A stretch of 64,000 nucleotides of DNA from Tardiphaga robiniae (GCF_013359755.1 NZ_JABMCJ010000087.1:1-64000); one strand, 5' to 3'; shown: positions 25,775-34,874, counted from the stretch's first letter. Notes: generated by a model not told the origin, from the sequence alone. Translations and numbers: made by a program.

Positions 25775-26152
25775 TTATTTTTTCTTGGTCGGCGCCGGCG
25801 TGGCGCAGAAGATATCGTAGATGACCGAGATGACGCTTCGCACGTCGTCATTGGCCAGGCTGTAATAGATCGTCTTGCCGTCGCGGCGGGTCTCCACCAT
25901 GCCGTCGTAGCGCAGACGTGCGAGTTGCTGGGACACGGCCGACTGCCGCAGCGACAGGATGTTCTCCAGCTCCGACACCGACCGTTCGCGCTCAGCCAAA
26001 AGGCACAGCAGGAGCAGACGGTTTTCGTGCGAGATCGCTTTCAGGAAATTGCTGGCCTTGCGGGCCTTGCGCATCAACTGGTCGAGTTCGGGGGAATATT
26101 CCGCGCCGTCGCGCAGTTCGTCTTCGAGTTCGGATGGGATGATAGAAGCCAT
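25775..26152 (-). CDS. ArsR-family repressor, SqrR/BigR-type persulfide sensor
   Basis: The 125-aa protein has the ArsR winged helix-turn-helix (VSELENILSLRQSAVSQQLARL, broken here to its core residues) and a wing MVETRRDGKTIYYSL. It carries two cysteines, Cys50 (in LLLLCLLAE) and Cys116 (in IYDIFCATP). Their spacing of 66 residues equals that of the persulfide-sensing pair in SqrR and BigR. It lacks the metal-site CVC of true ArsR. It lies between SoxS and the second YeeE gene and probably represses the sox genes in the absence of sulfane sulfur. Confidence 0.88.
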   Translation of the reverse strand: MASIIPSELEDELRDGAEYSPELDQLMRKARKASNFLKAISHENRLLLLCLLAERERSVSELENILSLRQSAVSQQLARLRYDGMVETRRDGKTIYYSLANDDVRSVISVIYDIFCATPAPTKKK

Positions 26153-26187
26153 GGCAGCGTGCGTGTCCCGCGAATGTTTGAAGAGGA

Positions 26188-26586
26188 TCAGGAACGATTG
26201 GCGTTGGGCTGTGAGTTGCTCAGTCTGGCAGCATACTTCCCGAGCAGGCTCCAGAAAGATTCGTCGTTCATGTAACCGGTGATGCGGCCAATCTCGCGGC
26301 CGTTGTCGACGATCAGAAAGGTCGGTGTGAAACGCACCGGCGACGCCAGTGCGACGCCCGGCGATTTGTCGCGATCCATATCGATGCGGCGCAGCGGAAG
26401 AAGCTTGGCTTCGTCGGTCCTGTCATAGACCGGCGCAATCTCGCGATTCCAGCGCGCGCACCAGACGCAGCCATCGCGCTCGAACATCAGTAGTTCGGAC
26501 GCATCAGCGATGCGCGGCGACAGCGCCGCAGTCATCACCAACAAAGTCGCGATCAACGAGGTTTTCAGAGGCAATTTCCACGTCAT
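26188..26586 (-). CDS. soxS: SoxS-like periplasmic thioredoxin
   Basis: The 132-aa protein has a signal peptide (ATLLVMTAALSPRIADAS) and the thioredoxin-fold motif FERDGCVWCARWNRE with a CxxC pair, plus a cis-Pro region in VRFTPTFLIVDNGREIGR. In Paracoccus, SoxS reduces and reactivates SoxY and keeps the Sox system active. It starts the minus-strand operon soxS-arsR-yeeE and is divergent from the CcdA-like gene. The gene symbol is by analogy with the Sox locus. Confidence 0.82.
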   Translation of the reverse strand: MTWKLPLKTSLIATLLVMTAALSPRIADASELLMFERDGCVWCARWNREIAPVYDRTDEAKLLPLRRIDMDRDKSPGVALASPVRFTPTFLIVDNGREIGRITGYMNDESFWSLLGKYAARLSNSQPNANRS

Positions 26587-26593
26587 GTGTTAC

Positions 26594-26613
26594 ACATACA
26601 CGAATTCGAATAT
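26594..26613. promoter_or_regulatory. candidate ArsR/SqrR-type operator, site 1
   Basis: The 20-nt sequence ACATACACGAATTCGAATAT lies in the divergent spacer between soxS and the CcdA-like gene. It matches 15 of 20 bases of the sequence at 30042-30061 between soxA and soxY, including ACAT, GAA and GAATAT. An imperfect dyad (ATWC-N8-GAAT) is visible. The ArsR protein encoded nearby is the obvious candidate binder. Confidence 0.55.
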
Positions 26614-26635
26614 TTATGCCAGAACCGGATCCGCC

Positions 26636-27379
26636 GTGGTGTCCTCAATCTCGTTCCTTGGTGCGCTGGGCGCAGGGCTGTTGTCGTTCCTGTCGCCATG
26701 CGTTCTGCCGCTGGTGCCGCCCTATCTCTGCTTTCTGGCAGGCGTCAGTCTGGACGAACTCGATGATCGCGGTGGTCAGGCCGGCTGGCGCCCGAACGGA
26801 CGCGTGGTCGCATTGTCCTTCGCGTTCGTATTGGGGTTTGCGACGGTCTTCGTCGCCTTGGGCGCATCGGCGTCGCTGATCGGCAAGGCGATCACGGCGC
26901 ATTTCGAGACACTGGGCATCATCGCCGGAGTGTTAATCGTCATTCTCGGACTTCACTTTCTCGGCGTCTTCCGGATCGGGCTGTTATTTCGCGAAGCGCG
27001 CTTTCAGGCGGTCCGCAAGCCGGCGGGGTTTCTTGGCGCCTATCTTGTCGGGCTTGCCTTCGCTTTCGGATGGACGCCCTGCGTCGGGCCGGTGCTGGCC
27101 GCCATTTTGATGGTCGCAGGCGCCGAAGGCGCGCCGGCGCAGGGTGCACTTCTGCTTGCGGCCTATGCGATGGGGATTGGAATTCCCTTCATGCTGGCTT
27201 CGCTGTTTTCGGGGCCTTTCATGCGGCTGATGGCGCGGCTGCGTCGCCATATGCTGGCTGTCGAGAAGGTGATCGGTGCCGGCCTTGTCCTGACTGGCGT
27301 TCTGTTTTTGACTGGCGCCATGCCGCGGATTTCAGGTTGGATGCTGGAGACCTTTCCGGCCTTCGGCACGATCGGATGA
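26636..27379 (+). CDS. CcdA/SoxV-like thiol-disulfide electron transporter
   Basis: The 247-aa membrane protein resembles CcdA: six hydrophobic segments with the two conserved Cys in LSPCVLPLVPPYLC and GWTPCVGPVLAAI. It moves reducing equivalents from cytoplasmic thioredoxin to periplasmic SoxW/SoxS. The start is uncertain. GTG 26636 or 26639 leaves the divergent operator outside the gene; ATG 26585 would place it inside. It is followed by SoxW, as expected for SoxV. Confidence 0.87.
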   Translation: MVSSISFLGALGAGLLSFLSPCVLPLVPPYLCFLAGVSLDELDDRGGQAGWRPNGRVVALSFAFVLGFATVFVALGASASLIGKAITAHFETLGIIAGVLIVILGLHFLGVFRIGLLFREARFQAVRKPAGFLGAYLVGLAFAFGWTPCVGPVLAAILMVAGAEGAPAQGALLLAAYAMGIGIPFMLASLFSGPFMRLMARLRRHMLAVEKVIGAGLVLTGVLFLTGAMPRISGWMLETFPAFGTIG

Positions 27380-27400
27380 TGTGTGGCTCGGGAGGATCGA

Positions 27401-27988
27401 ATGTCTGAGGTAACTGGCGTGATCACCAGACGGCATGCGCTCGCGGCCATCGGCCTCGGCGTGGTCGGGTTACACGCTGCACCGGCGTCGGCAAAGGCGA
27501 CGCTCGGTGATGACGGGCTCTATCAGATGGACTGGTATCTTGAGAGCTTTCTCGATCTCTCCGAAGATCTGGCGGGCGCGACCGCCAAGGGCAAGCGCTT
27601 CGCTGTGATGTGGGGCCTCAAGGGCTGCCCGGCCTGCAAGCGCATGCATGAAAGCTACATGACCGATCCGAAGATCGAGACCTACATCCGCGACAATTTC
27701 GAGATCCTGCATCTCAATCATATCGGCGCGCGGGAGGTGACGGATTTCGACGGCCGCAAGCGCGGCGAGAAGGCCTTTGGCGAAGCCTATGGCATTCGCT
27801 TCACGCCGGCGATCCAGTTCTTTCCGGAGACCGTCGCGGGACTGGCATCGAAAAGCGGGCAGGCGCGGGAAGTCGCGCGTATGCCGGGGCTGCTGGAGCC
27901 CGTGGAATTTCTCGCGATGTTCCGTTACGTGCGCCAGAAGGGCTACGAGACGGCGCCATTTCCGGAATGGCTGAAGAAGCAGGCGTAG
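27401..27988 (+). CDS. soxW: SoxW-like periplasmic thioredoxin
   Basis: The 195-aa product has an export signal with RR (TRRHALAAIGLGVVG) and a thioredoxin-like domain with MWGLKGCPACKRMHESYM, where CPAC is the redox pair, and RFTPAIQFFPE as the cis-Pro loop. SoxW receives electrons from SoxV and is a partner of SoxY maturation. GGAGG lies 6 nt before the ATG at 27401. Confidence 0.85.
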   Translation: MSEVTGVITRRHALAAIGLGVVGLHAAPASAKATLGDDGLYQMDWYLESFLDLSEDLAGATAKGKRFAVMWGLKGCPACKRMHESYMTDPKIETYIRDNFEILHLNHIGAREVTDFDGRKRGEKAFGEAYGIRFTPAIQFFPETVAGLASKSGQAREVARMPGLLEPVEFLAMFRYVRQKGYETAPFPEWLKKQA

Positions 27989-28003
27989 GCGCTAACGACT
28001 AGG

Positions 28004-28504
28004 TTAAAAATCGAGCTTGTCCTGGATCGCGGCGATGCCGGCCTTGGCGCAAGCCTCATCGGCATCGCCACCCGGGGCTCCCGAGACGCCGATGGCGCCT
28101 AGCATCGCGCCGCCGCCTTCGATCATCATGCCGCCACCGATGATCACGACATTCGGTAGGTTACGTAATCCTGCCTGCATCATGCCGGGCTGGCTGATCG
28201 CATTGAGTTCGGTGGTGCTGTTGCGGAAACTCGCCGAGGTCCATGCCTTTCCGGTCGCGGTCGGCGGCGTGTGCGGTCCGGCAAAGCGATCGCGCAGCAG
28301 GACTTGCGGCGTGCCGAAGCGGTCGACCACGGCAACGGCGACTTGATAGCCGCGCTTCTGGCACTCCTTCAACGCCGCACGCGCGGCGTCGAGCGCCAGC
28401 TCAAGTCCGAGGGATTTGTAACTGACGACGGCTTCTTCAGCCCGTACCGTCGTCGACGAGAGCATCGACAGGACGATGGCAATCCATGCGTTTCGCATCG
28501 TCAT
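28004..28504 (-). CDS. exported HbpS/GlcG-like (DUF336) protein
   Basis: The 166-aa product has a signal peptide (MTMRNAWIAIVLSMLSSTTVRA) and the HbpS/GlcG fold: YKSLGLELALDAARAALKEC, VAVAVVDRFGTPQVLLRDRF and the Gly-rich VIIGGGMMIEGGGAMLGAIG followed by VSGAPGGDADEACA. Some family members bind haem or cobalamin, others are of unknown function. It is downstream of soxX in the minus-strand soxAX unit, so it probably serves the Sox system, perhaps as a haem-related accessory; that is inference. Confidence 0.8.
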   Translation of the reverse strand: MTMRNAWIAIVLSMLSSTTVRAEEAVVSYKSLGLELALDAARAALKECQKRGYQVAVAVVDRFGTPQVLLRDRFAGPHTPPTATGKAWTSASFRNSTTELNAISQPGMMQAGLRNLPNVVIIGGGMMIEGGGAMLGAIGVSGAPGGDADEACAKAGIAAIQDKLDF

Positions 28505-28526
28505 GGCAATCCCCTCTCAGCTTCGG

Positions 28527-29153
28527 TTACTTGTTGACCGGCGATTCCGGATCGAACAGGAAAGCCACGATATCCTTGATCTGCTGTTCGCTCAGCACCT
28601 TGTTGACGCCGAAGCGCGGCATGTTGGAGCAGGCGAACATGGCTTGCGAGTCGTAGACCTTGGTGAAGGCGTTCTTGATTTCCTGCGGATCGTATTTGCG
28701 ATCCTTGCCGTAATTGGTCAGGCTCGGCCCGAGTGTGCCGTAGCTGACTTCCTTCTGCTCCATCTGATGGCAGGCGTAGCAGTTGCCGCCGGCGACCGTA
28801 TCAGGCGGATCCGAGAACTGGCCGCCGCGGCCGTTATTGGCGATCTTCGCGCCTTCCTTCCAGTTGCCAAGGAATTTGCCGTCGGCGGGATAGACCACCC
28901 GCGCCAGTTCGCGCGCGGTGATCTTGTCGGCCTCGGCGCTGGGCACCTCGTTGTGATAGGCGTTGCAGGTCTTCAGCGTCTCGTCCGGCTCGATGCGTGC
29001 CTGCCATTCCGGCGGTGCCTTGCCGAAGGTCGATTTCATATAGGCATCGACGAGGGCCGGATCCGGCGCCTTGGCAGCGGTCTGCGCCGATGCGGATGTC
29101 GTGTGCGAGCCTGCTGCGAGAACGAGCGCGGCGAGTGTCAAAACGCGTTTCAT
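28527..29153 (-). CDS. soxX: SoxX, c-type cytochrome subunit of the SoxAX complex
   Basis: SoxAX oxidatively joins thiosulfate to the carrier SoxYZ. The 208-aa product has a signal peptide (LTLAALVLAAGSHTTSASAQ) and one haem site CYACH, with a late Met ligand candidate in FACSNMPRFG. The N-terminal extension before the haem domain is usual for alphaproteobacterial SoxX. The ATG at 29153 is 11 nt after the soxA stop, with GGAG close before it. Confidence 0.92.
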   Translation of the reverse strand: MKRVLTLAALVLAAGSHTTSASAQTAAKAPDPALVDAYMKSTFGKAPPEWQARIEPDETLKTCNAYHNEVPSAEADKITARELARVVYPADGKFLGNWKEGAKIANNGRGGQFSDPPDTVAGGNCYACHQMEQKEVSYGTLGPSLTNYGKDRKYDPQEIKNAFTKVYDSQAMFACSNMPRFGVNKVLSEQQIKDIVAFLFDPESPVNK

Positions 29154-29164
29154 CTCGAGGCTCC

Positions 29165-29989
29165 TTATCGCTTGATCGACGGAACGTTGAGTTCGCCGGC
29201 CACCGCTTGTTTCTGCAGGAAAGAGGTGAGGGCGGTTATGACGTCCGAGCCGTATTCCGGCACGGGCCAGCGCTGTTGGCGGAAGCAATCCCACAGGCGA
29301 TGCTGCATGGTGCGCAGCGCGCCCTGTGAGACGCGGTAGGTCGGCCAGCCGCCCATGGTTTCCTGCGCCGGCTTGCCGGGCTTGGAGAAGTTAGGCAGTC
29401 CCTGCAGCCGGATGCGCTTGCCGTCGTCGGCATGGCAGGTGGCGCAGGAGAAATCGTTGACGCCGCCGCGGCGATAGAACAGCGCTTCGCCGACCGCCAC
29501 CATCTCCTGCTCCTTGGGATGGCTCAGCGGAATGTCGATCTTCATGCCGTTCGATTTGTTGGCGATGTAGGCGACGAGGTCTTCCATGTCCGACGCACGG
29601 CCCGGGCCGGAAAAGCGCCGCGCGATGACATCCTTGGTGTCGAGCCCCTGAATGTTCTGCATGCACCACAACAGGCGCTGCTCGAGGTCCATGACCTTGT
29701 CGGCATCGGCAAAGTAGCGCGGCAATTGCGCGAAGGCGCCTTCGAGCTTGCCGGCACCGAGACCGAGGTTGCAGGTTTCCAGCGAGACGTTCTTGGTGCC
29801 GCGGGCTTCGCTCCACAGCGCTTCGCCGCGGTCGACGGCGAGATAGCCGGGATTGGACATCGGGTCCGAGATCATCTCGCGATAGCGTTCGATCTCTTTC
29901 TCGCTGGCGTCCTGCGCATGACTGCCGAAGCTCCCCGCGCAGAGTACCAGAATGGCCGCTGCCGCTGACCGAATGACGGTCTTCCTCAT
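29165..29989 (-). CDS. soxA: SoxA, c-type cytochrome subunit of the SoxAX complex
   Basis: The 274-aa product has a signal peptide ([20 protein letters not shown]) and a single CxxCH haem site (CATCH) in the C-terminal domain. The N-terminal domain has Cys in LETCNLG but no CxxCH, so it is the monohaem type. The catalytic Cys ligand is visible in [19 protein letters not shown] precedes the ATG at 29989. Confidence 0.93.
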   Translation of the reverse strand: MRKTVIRSAAAAILVLCAGSFGSHAQDASEKEIERYREMISDPMSNPGYLAVDRGEALWSEARGTKNVSLETCNLGLGAGKLEGAFAQLPRYFADADKVMDLEQRLLWCMQNIQGLDTKDVIARRFSGPGRASDMEDLVAYIANKSNGMKIDIPLSHPKEQEMVAVGEALFYRRGGVNDFSCATCHADDGKRIRLQGLPNFSKPGKPAQETMGGWPTYRVSQGALRTMQHRLWDCFRQQRWPVPEYGSDVITALTSFLQKQAVAGELNVPSIKR

Positions 29990-30041
29990 CTGTCCCCTCC
30001 CACATCGCCGTCTGTGCGGCACTTGTGCATTTCAGATCTTT

Positions 30042-30061
30042 ACATTCAAGAAAAAGAATAT
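30042..30061. promoter_or_regulatory. candidate ArsR/SqrR-type operator, site 2
   Basis: ACATTCAAGAAAAAGAATAT lies in the 165-nt spacer between divergent soxA and soxY. It contains the dyad ATTC-N8-GAAT and matches site 1 (26594-26613) at 15 of 20 positions. The spacer is A/T-rich around it, as expected for a promoter region. Confidence 0.55.
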
Positions 30062-30154
30062 AATGATATGTCCCAGATAAGATAGATCAGACTTGGAATC
30101 GTCAAGCGATACTATTGTAAAGGGATTGCTCAAATCCCGCAGGAGGAAGCACTC

Positions 30155-30619
30155 ATGATTTTGAAGTCGGTCGAGAAGACCCGTCGCGAAACGCTGGCCA
30201 TGGCCGCGATCGCCGGTCTCGCAGCAATCCTTGCTCCCAGACTATCGCTGGCCGATGAACAGGCGGTCGCTGCCGAAATCAAGAAGCTGTATGGCGACAA
30301 GAAATTCGAGAGCGGCAAGATCAAGCTCGACGTGCCCGAGATCGCCGAGAACGGCCTTGTGGTGCCGGTCAATGTCGATATCGAAAGCCCGATGACCGAT
30401 GCCGACTACGTCAAGTCGGTGCATGTGTTCGCCGAAGGCAATCCGTTGCCGGCCGTCGTCAGCTACCGTTTCACGCCGGCTTGCGGCAAGGCCTCGGCCT
30501 CGACGCGCATGCGCCTTGCGGAAACCCAGAACATCGTCTGCATCGCCGAAATGTCCAACGGCAAGCTGCACATGGCGAAGGCCAATGTGAAGGTCACGAT
30601 CGGCGGCTGCGGCGGCTAG
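30155..30619 (+). CDS. soxY: SoxY, sulfur-carrier subunit
   Basis: SoxY holds the sulfur intermediates on a C-terminal cysteine. The 154-aa protein has a Tat-like leader (KTRRETLAMAAIAG) and ends with the diagnostic flexible tail GGCGG. A second Cys is found in TPACGKAS. AGGAGG precedes the ATG at a normal distance. Confidence 0.95.
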   Translation: MILKSVEKTRRETLAMAAIAGLAAILAPRLSLADEQAVAAEIKKLYGDKKFESGKIKLDVPEIAENGLVVPVNVDIESPMTDADYVKSVHVFAEGNPLPAVVSYRFTPACGKASASTRMRLAETQNIVCIAEMSNGKLHMAKANVKVTIGGCGG

Positions 30620-30667
30620 TCGCGCGGCTTCGTTCACAGAACAGATTTATCAGGCGAGGACTTTCCC

Positions 30668-30997
30668 ATGGCAACCAAACCAACCCCGCGCGTTCGCGTT
30701 CCGACCCAGGCCAAGCCGGGTGAGCTGATCGAGATCAAGACGCTGATCTCTCACGAAATGGAATCCGGCCAGCGCAAGGATGCGGCCGGCAAGGTCGTGC
30801 CGCGCAAGATCATCAACAAGTTCACCGCCGCCTTCAACGGCAAGACGGTGTTCGAGGCCGACTGGAATCCTGCCATCTCGGCCAATCCCTATCAGTCGTT
30901 TTTCTACAAGGCTGCCGAGTCCGGCGAATTCACCTTCACCTGGAAGGATGACGACGGCTCCGACTATGTTGCGACCAACAAGCTGACCGTGGCCTGA
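30668..30997 (+). CDS. soxZ: SoxZ, partner of the sulfur carrier
   Basis: The 109-aa protein matches SoxZ in length and sequence (ISHEMESGQRKDAAGKVVPR; FYKAAESGEFTFTWKDDDGS). It has no signal peptide and is exported with SoxY as a folded pair. GCGAGGA lies upstream of the ATG. Confidence 0.95.
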   Translation: MATKPTPRVRVPTQAKPGELIEIKTLISHEMESGQRKDAAGKVVPRKIINKFTAAFNGKTVFEADWNPAISANPYQSFFYKAAESGEFTFTWKDDDGSDYVATNKLTVA

Positions 30998-31099
30998 CGG
31001 ATTGCAGACTTTCAATTGCAGATACTGAATTGAAGATCCTGGATCTGACGTTCTTCTGAACATTCACCCTTCCATAGCGGAAGGGATCATAGGTGGATC

Positions 31100-32797
31100 A
31101 TGATATCGAGGCGGGATTTCCTGCAAGCGACGGCGGCTGCGTCTGCGCTCACGATCGGAAGCGGCCTTGGCCCGCTCGGCCGCGCGGCGGCACAGCAACG
31201 CCTGACACAGGCCGACATCCTGCGGTTCGATCCGCTGGGCACGGTGACGATCCTCTATGTCGCGGACACGCATGCGCAACTGATGCCGCTGCACTTCCGC
31301 GAACCGTCAGTCAATCTCGGCGTCGGCGAAGTGAAGGGCATGCCGCCACATCTCACGGATGTCGAGTTTCGCAACTACTTCAAGATTGCAGCCGGCTCCG
31401 CCGATGCCTTCGCGCTGACCGCCGATGATTTCGTGGCACTCGCCAAAAACTACGGCCGCATGGGCGGCATGGACCGTGTCGCCACGCTGATCGGCGCCGT
31501 GCGCGCCGAGCGCGGCGATGACAAGGTGCTGCTGCTGGATGGCGGCGATAGCTGGCAGGGAAGCTGGACGTCACTGCAGACCAAGGCGCAGGACATGGTC
31601 GATGTGATGTCGGCCCTGAAGCTCGACGCCATGGTCGGCCATTGGGAATTCACTTACGGCGCCGAACGCGTCAAGCAGATCGCCGACTCCGCGCCCTTCG
31701 CATTCCTGGCGCAGAACATTCGCGACAACGAATGGCAGGAGCCGGTGTTCGAGGCGCGCAAGATGTTCGAGCGCGGCGGCGCTACCATTGCCGTGATCGG
31801 CCAGGCACTGCCGCGGACGGCCGTCGCCAATCCGCGCTGGATGTTTCCGAACTGGGAATTCGGCATTCGCGAAGAAGACATCCAGAAGCAGGTCGACGAA
31901 GCGCGCGCTGCCGGCGCCTCCATCGTGGTGCTGCTGTCGCATAACGGCTTCGACGTCGATCGCAAGCTGGCCAGCCGCGTGAAGGGGCTCGACGTCATCC
32001 TGACGGCGCACACACATGACGCGATGCCCGGCCTGATCAAGGTCGGCAATACGGTGCTGGTCGCAACCGGCTCGCACGGCAAGTTCGTGTCGCGTCTCGA
32101 TATCGAGGTGAAGGACAAGAAAGTTGCGGATATCCGCTTCAAGCTGATGCCGGTCTTCTCCGATGCCATCAAACCTGATGCGGCGATGACTGCGCTGGTG
32201 GAGAAGGTGAGGGCACCTTTCGCGGGGGATCTGGCGCGCGAGATCGGCAAAACGGATTCGCTGCTGTATCGCCGCGGCAATTTCAACGGCACTTTCGACG
32301 ATCTGATCTGCAACGCCATGATGTCGGAGCGCGACGCCGAGATCGTGCTGTCGCCCGGCTTCCGCTGGGGCGGCACGCTGATCCCCGGCGATGCGATCAC
32401 CTGGGAGCAGATCACCAACGCCACCGCGATCACCTATCCGAACTGCTATCGCAACCAGATGACAGGCACCCAGATCAAGGAAGTGCTGGAGGACGTTGCC
32501 GACAATATCTTCCACCCCGATCCTTATTTCCAGGGCGGTGGCGACATGGTCCGCATGGGCGGCATGGGCTACGCGATCGATATTTCCAAACCGATGGGGT
32601 CGCGCATTTCCGAGATGACTCATCTGAAGTCCGGCAAGCCGATCGAAGCCAGCAAGACCTACACGGTCTCGGGCTGGGCCAGCATCAATGAGAACACCCA
32701 GGGGCCGCCGATCTGGGACGTGGTCGCGGCGCATGTCGCGAAGGTGTCGACCGTGAAGATCGAACCCAACACCGCCGTCAAGGTGACTGGTTCCTGA
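31100..32797 (+). CDS. soxB: SoxB, thiosulfohydrolase
   Basis: SoxB hydrolyses the sulfonate from the SoxY-bound thiosulfonate and releases sulfate. The 565-aa protein has a Tat signal (SRRDFLQATAAASALTIG). The metallophosphoesterase motifs are intact: YVADTHAQLMP, LLDGGDSWQGS, SHNGFDVD and LTAHTHDAMP. A 5'-nucleotidase-type C-terminal domain ends the protein. AGGTGG precedes the start. Confidence 0.95.
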   Translation: MISRRDFLQATAAASALTIGSGLGPLGRAAAQQRLTQADILRFDPLGTVTILYVADTHAQLMPLHFREPSVNLGVGEVKGMPPHLTDVEFRNYFKIAAGSADAFALTADDFVALAKNYGRMGGMDRVATLIGAVRAERGDDKVLLLDGGDSWQGSWTSLQTKAQDMVDVMSALKLDAMVGHWEFTYGAERVKQIADSAPFAFLAQNIRDNEWQEPVFEARKMFERGGATIAVIGQALPRTAVANPRWMFPNWEFGIREEDIQKQVDEARAAGASIVVLLSHNGFDVDRKLASRVKGLDVILTAHTHDAMPGLIKVGNTVLVATGSHGKFVSRLDIEVKDKKVADIRFKLMPVFSDAIKPDAAMTALVEKVRAPFAGDLAREIGKTDSLLYRRGNFNGTFDDLICNAMMSERDAEIVLSPGFRWGGTLIPGDAITWEQITNATAITYPNCYRNQMTGTQIKEVLEDVADNIFHPDPYFQGGGDMVRMGGMGYAIDISKPMGSRISEMTHLKSGKPIEASKTYTVSGWASINENTQGPPIWDVVAAHVAKVSTVKIEPNTAVKVTGS

Positions 32798-32836
32798 TCG
32801 CAGGCCTTGCATTGCAGAGATACGAAAGCTGGTCGC

Positions 32837-34117
32837 ATGACTGATCGAACCTCAACCGAAACGCTCAATCGCCGTCGCTTCCTGGGCGCGGCCGGTCTGG
32901 CCGGTGCCGGTGCAGCACTTTCGGCGATTCCGGCGCTCGCGGGTGAGACGGCAAAATCCGAAGCGCTCATTACGGATGTGCAGGACTGGCAGCGCTATCT
33001 CGGCGACGGCGTCGACAAACATCCCTACGGCGTTCCCTCGAAATTCGAGAGGAATGTGATCCGCCGCGACGTACCGTGGCTGACGGCGTCTGCTGAATCG
33101 TCGGTGAACTTTACGCCACTGCACGACCTCGACGGCATCATCACGCCGTCCGGCCTGTGCTTCGAGCGGCATCATGGCGGCGTCGCCGAGATCAATCCGG
33201 CGGATCATCGGCTGATGATCAACGGGCTGGTCGACAAGCCGCTGGTGTTCACCATGGACGACATCAAGCGGATGCCGCGCGTTAACAAGGTGTACTTCCT
33301 CGAATGCGCTGCCAATTCCGGCATGGAATGGCGCGGCAGTCAGCTTAATGGCTGCCAGTTCACCCACGGCATGATCCACAACGTGATGTATACCGGCGTG
33401 CCTTTGAAAGTGTTGCTGGATGAGGCCGGACTGAAGCCGAATGCAAAATGGTTGATGCTGGAGGGCGCCGATTCCGCCGGCATGAACCGCTCGCTGCCGA
33501 TCGAGAAGGCGCTGAACGATGTCATGATCGCTTTCGCCATGAATGGTGAGGCACTGCGTCCTGAGCAGGGCTATCCGTTGCGTGCGGTCATTCCCGGCTG
33601 GGAAGGCAATCTGTGGGTCAAGTGGCTGCGCCGCATCGAGGCCGGCGATCAGCCGTGGCAGACCCGCGAGGAGACGTCGAAATATACGGATCTGCTGGCC
33701 GATGGAAATTCCCGCAAGCATACATTCGTGATGGATGCGAAATCGGTGGTGACCAATCCGTCGCCGCAGGCGCCATTGAAGCACAAGGGCCGCAATGTGC
33801 TGAGCGGGCTCGCGTGGTCCGGGCGCGGCACCGTAAAGCGCGTCGATGTCTCGATGGATGGCGGCCGCAACTGGCAGACCGCGCGCATCGACGGCCCGGT
33901 CTTGGACAAATCCGTCGTGCGCTTCTATGTGGATTTCGACTGGAACGGACAGGAGCTGATGATCCAGTCCCGCGCCATCGACTCCACCGGCTATGTGCAG
34001 CCGTCGAAGGACGATCTGCGCAAGGTGCGCGGCGTCAATTCGATCTACCATAATAACGGCATTCAGACCTGGCTGGTGCGTTCAGGCGGGGAGACTGAAA
34101 ATGTCGAAATCGGCTAA
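32837..34117 (+). CDS. soxC: SoxC, molybdenum sulfane dehydrogenase subunit
   Basis: SoxC with SoxD oxidises the sulfane sulfur left on SoxY, which allows complete oxidation to sulfate without sulfur globules. The 426-aa protein has a Tat signal (NRRRFLGAAGLAGAG), the molybdenum Cys in YFLECAANSGMEW, and a C-terminal dimerisation domain. The ATG at 32837 is chosen over 32807 because it puts the Tat motif in its usual place. Its end overlaps soxD by 17 nt. Confidence 0.94.
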   Translation: MTDRTSTETLNRRRFLGAAGLAGAGAALSAIPALAGETAKSEALITDVQDWQRYLGDGVDKHPYGVPSKFERNVIRRDVPWLTASAESSVNFTPLHDLDGIITPSGLCFERHHGGVAEINPADHRLMINGLVDKPLVFTMDDIKRMPRVNKVYFLECAANSGMEWRGSQLNGCQFTHGMIHNVMYTGVPLKVLLDEAGLKPNAKWLMLEGADSAGMNRSLPIEKALNDVMIAFAMNGEALRPEQGYPLRAVIPGWEGNLWVKWLRRIEAGDQPWQTREETSKYTDLLADGNSRKHTFVMDAKSVVTNPSPQAPLKHKGRNVLSGLAWSGRGTVKRVDVSMDGGRNWQTARIDGPVLDKSVVRFYVDFDWNGQELMIQSRAIDSTGYVQPSKDDLRKVRGVNSIYHNNGIQTWLVRSGGETENVEIG

Positions 34118-34802
34118 CGCCCTGACACTAATGCTGGCGGCATGTCTGCTCGGCGGCACGAGTGGGTCAAGCGCTGCCCAGCAGATGGCGGGCCGCGAGG
34201 TAGCGAAGCCTGCGGTCAAGCTTGGGCTGGGGCGGGTGGCCACGGCTGAGGAAATCGCGGCCTGGGATACCGACGTGCGGCCGGATGGGTGCGGCCTTCC
34301 GGTCGGCAAGGGCACCGTGAAACAGGGCGACGATCTGTTTCAGGAGAAGTGCGCGTCCTGTCACGGTGAATTCGGACAGGGCGTCGGTCGATGGCCGGTG
34401 CTTGCCGGCGGCGCTGGGACGTTGAAGGCGGACCGGCCGGACAAGACCGTCGGTTCGTTCTGGCCTGATCTGTCCACCGTGTTCGACTACATCAAGCGCG
34501 CGATGCCCTATGGTAACGCGCAGTCGCTGACCAATGACGAGGTCTATGCGCTGACGGCCTACATCCTCAGCATGAACGATATCGTCAAGGACGAGAAATT
34601 CGAACTCAACGAGAAGAATTTTACGTCGATCAAGATGCCGAATGCAGCGGCGTTCTTCGAGGATGATCGCGAGACGTCCGAGAAACATTTCTGGAACAAG
34701 ACCCCATGCATGAAGGATTGCCGGCCGGCGCCGAAGGTCACCGGGCGGGCCATGGCCATCGACGTCACGCCTGACGGCAAGTCTGGTCCCAAGGTCGAGT
34801 AG
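34101..34802 (+). CDS. soxD: SoxD, cytochrome subunit of sulfane dehydrogenase
   Basis: The 233-aa product has a signal peptide (LTLMLAACLLGGTSGSSAAQ) and a cytochrome c domain with CASCH and a Met candidate in RAMPYGNA. A second Cys pair (CMKDC) near the C-terminus is not a haem motif. Only one CxxCH is present, in contrast to the dihaem Paracoccus SoxD. The ATG overlaps the soxC end, implying coupling. Confidence 0.9.
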   Translation: MSKSANALTLMLAACLLGGTSGSSAAQQMAGREVAKPAVKLGLGRVATAEEIAAWDTDVRPDGCGLPVGKGTVKQGDDLFQEKCASCHGEFGQGVGRWPVLAGGAGTLKADRPDKTVGSFWPDLSTVFDYIKRAMPYGNAQSLTNDEVYALTAYILSMNDIVKDEKFELNEKNFTSIKMPNAAAFFEDDRETSEKHFWNKTPCMKDCRPAPKVTGRAMAIDVTPDGKSGPKVE

Positions 34803-34874
34803 TGCGTGATGGTGACGCGCGTTGTTGCCTCGCTTGCCCGCCATGACAATCACCACAATCGAGGTTTGACCAGG

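Noticed and set aside
31571-32812. 413-codon frame opposite soxB
   Set aside because: Antisense shadow caused by high GC; soxB has all family motifs and no domain is seen in the opposite frame.
34806-34874. upstream start for the sox-linked cytochrome c
   Set aside because: It would place 23 polar residues before the signal peptide; ATG 34875 is preceded by CCAGG and gives a normal leader.
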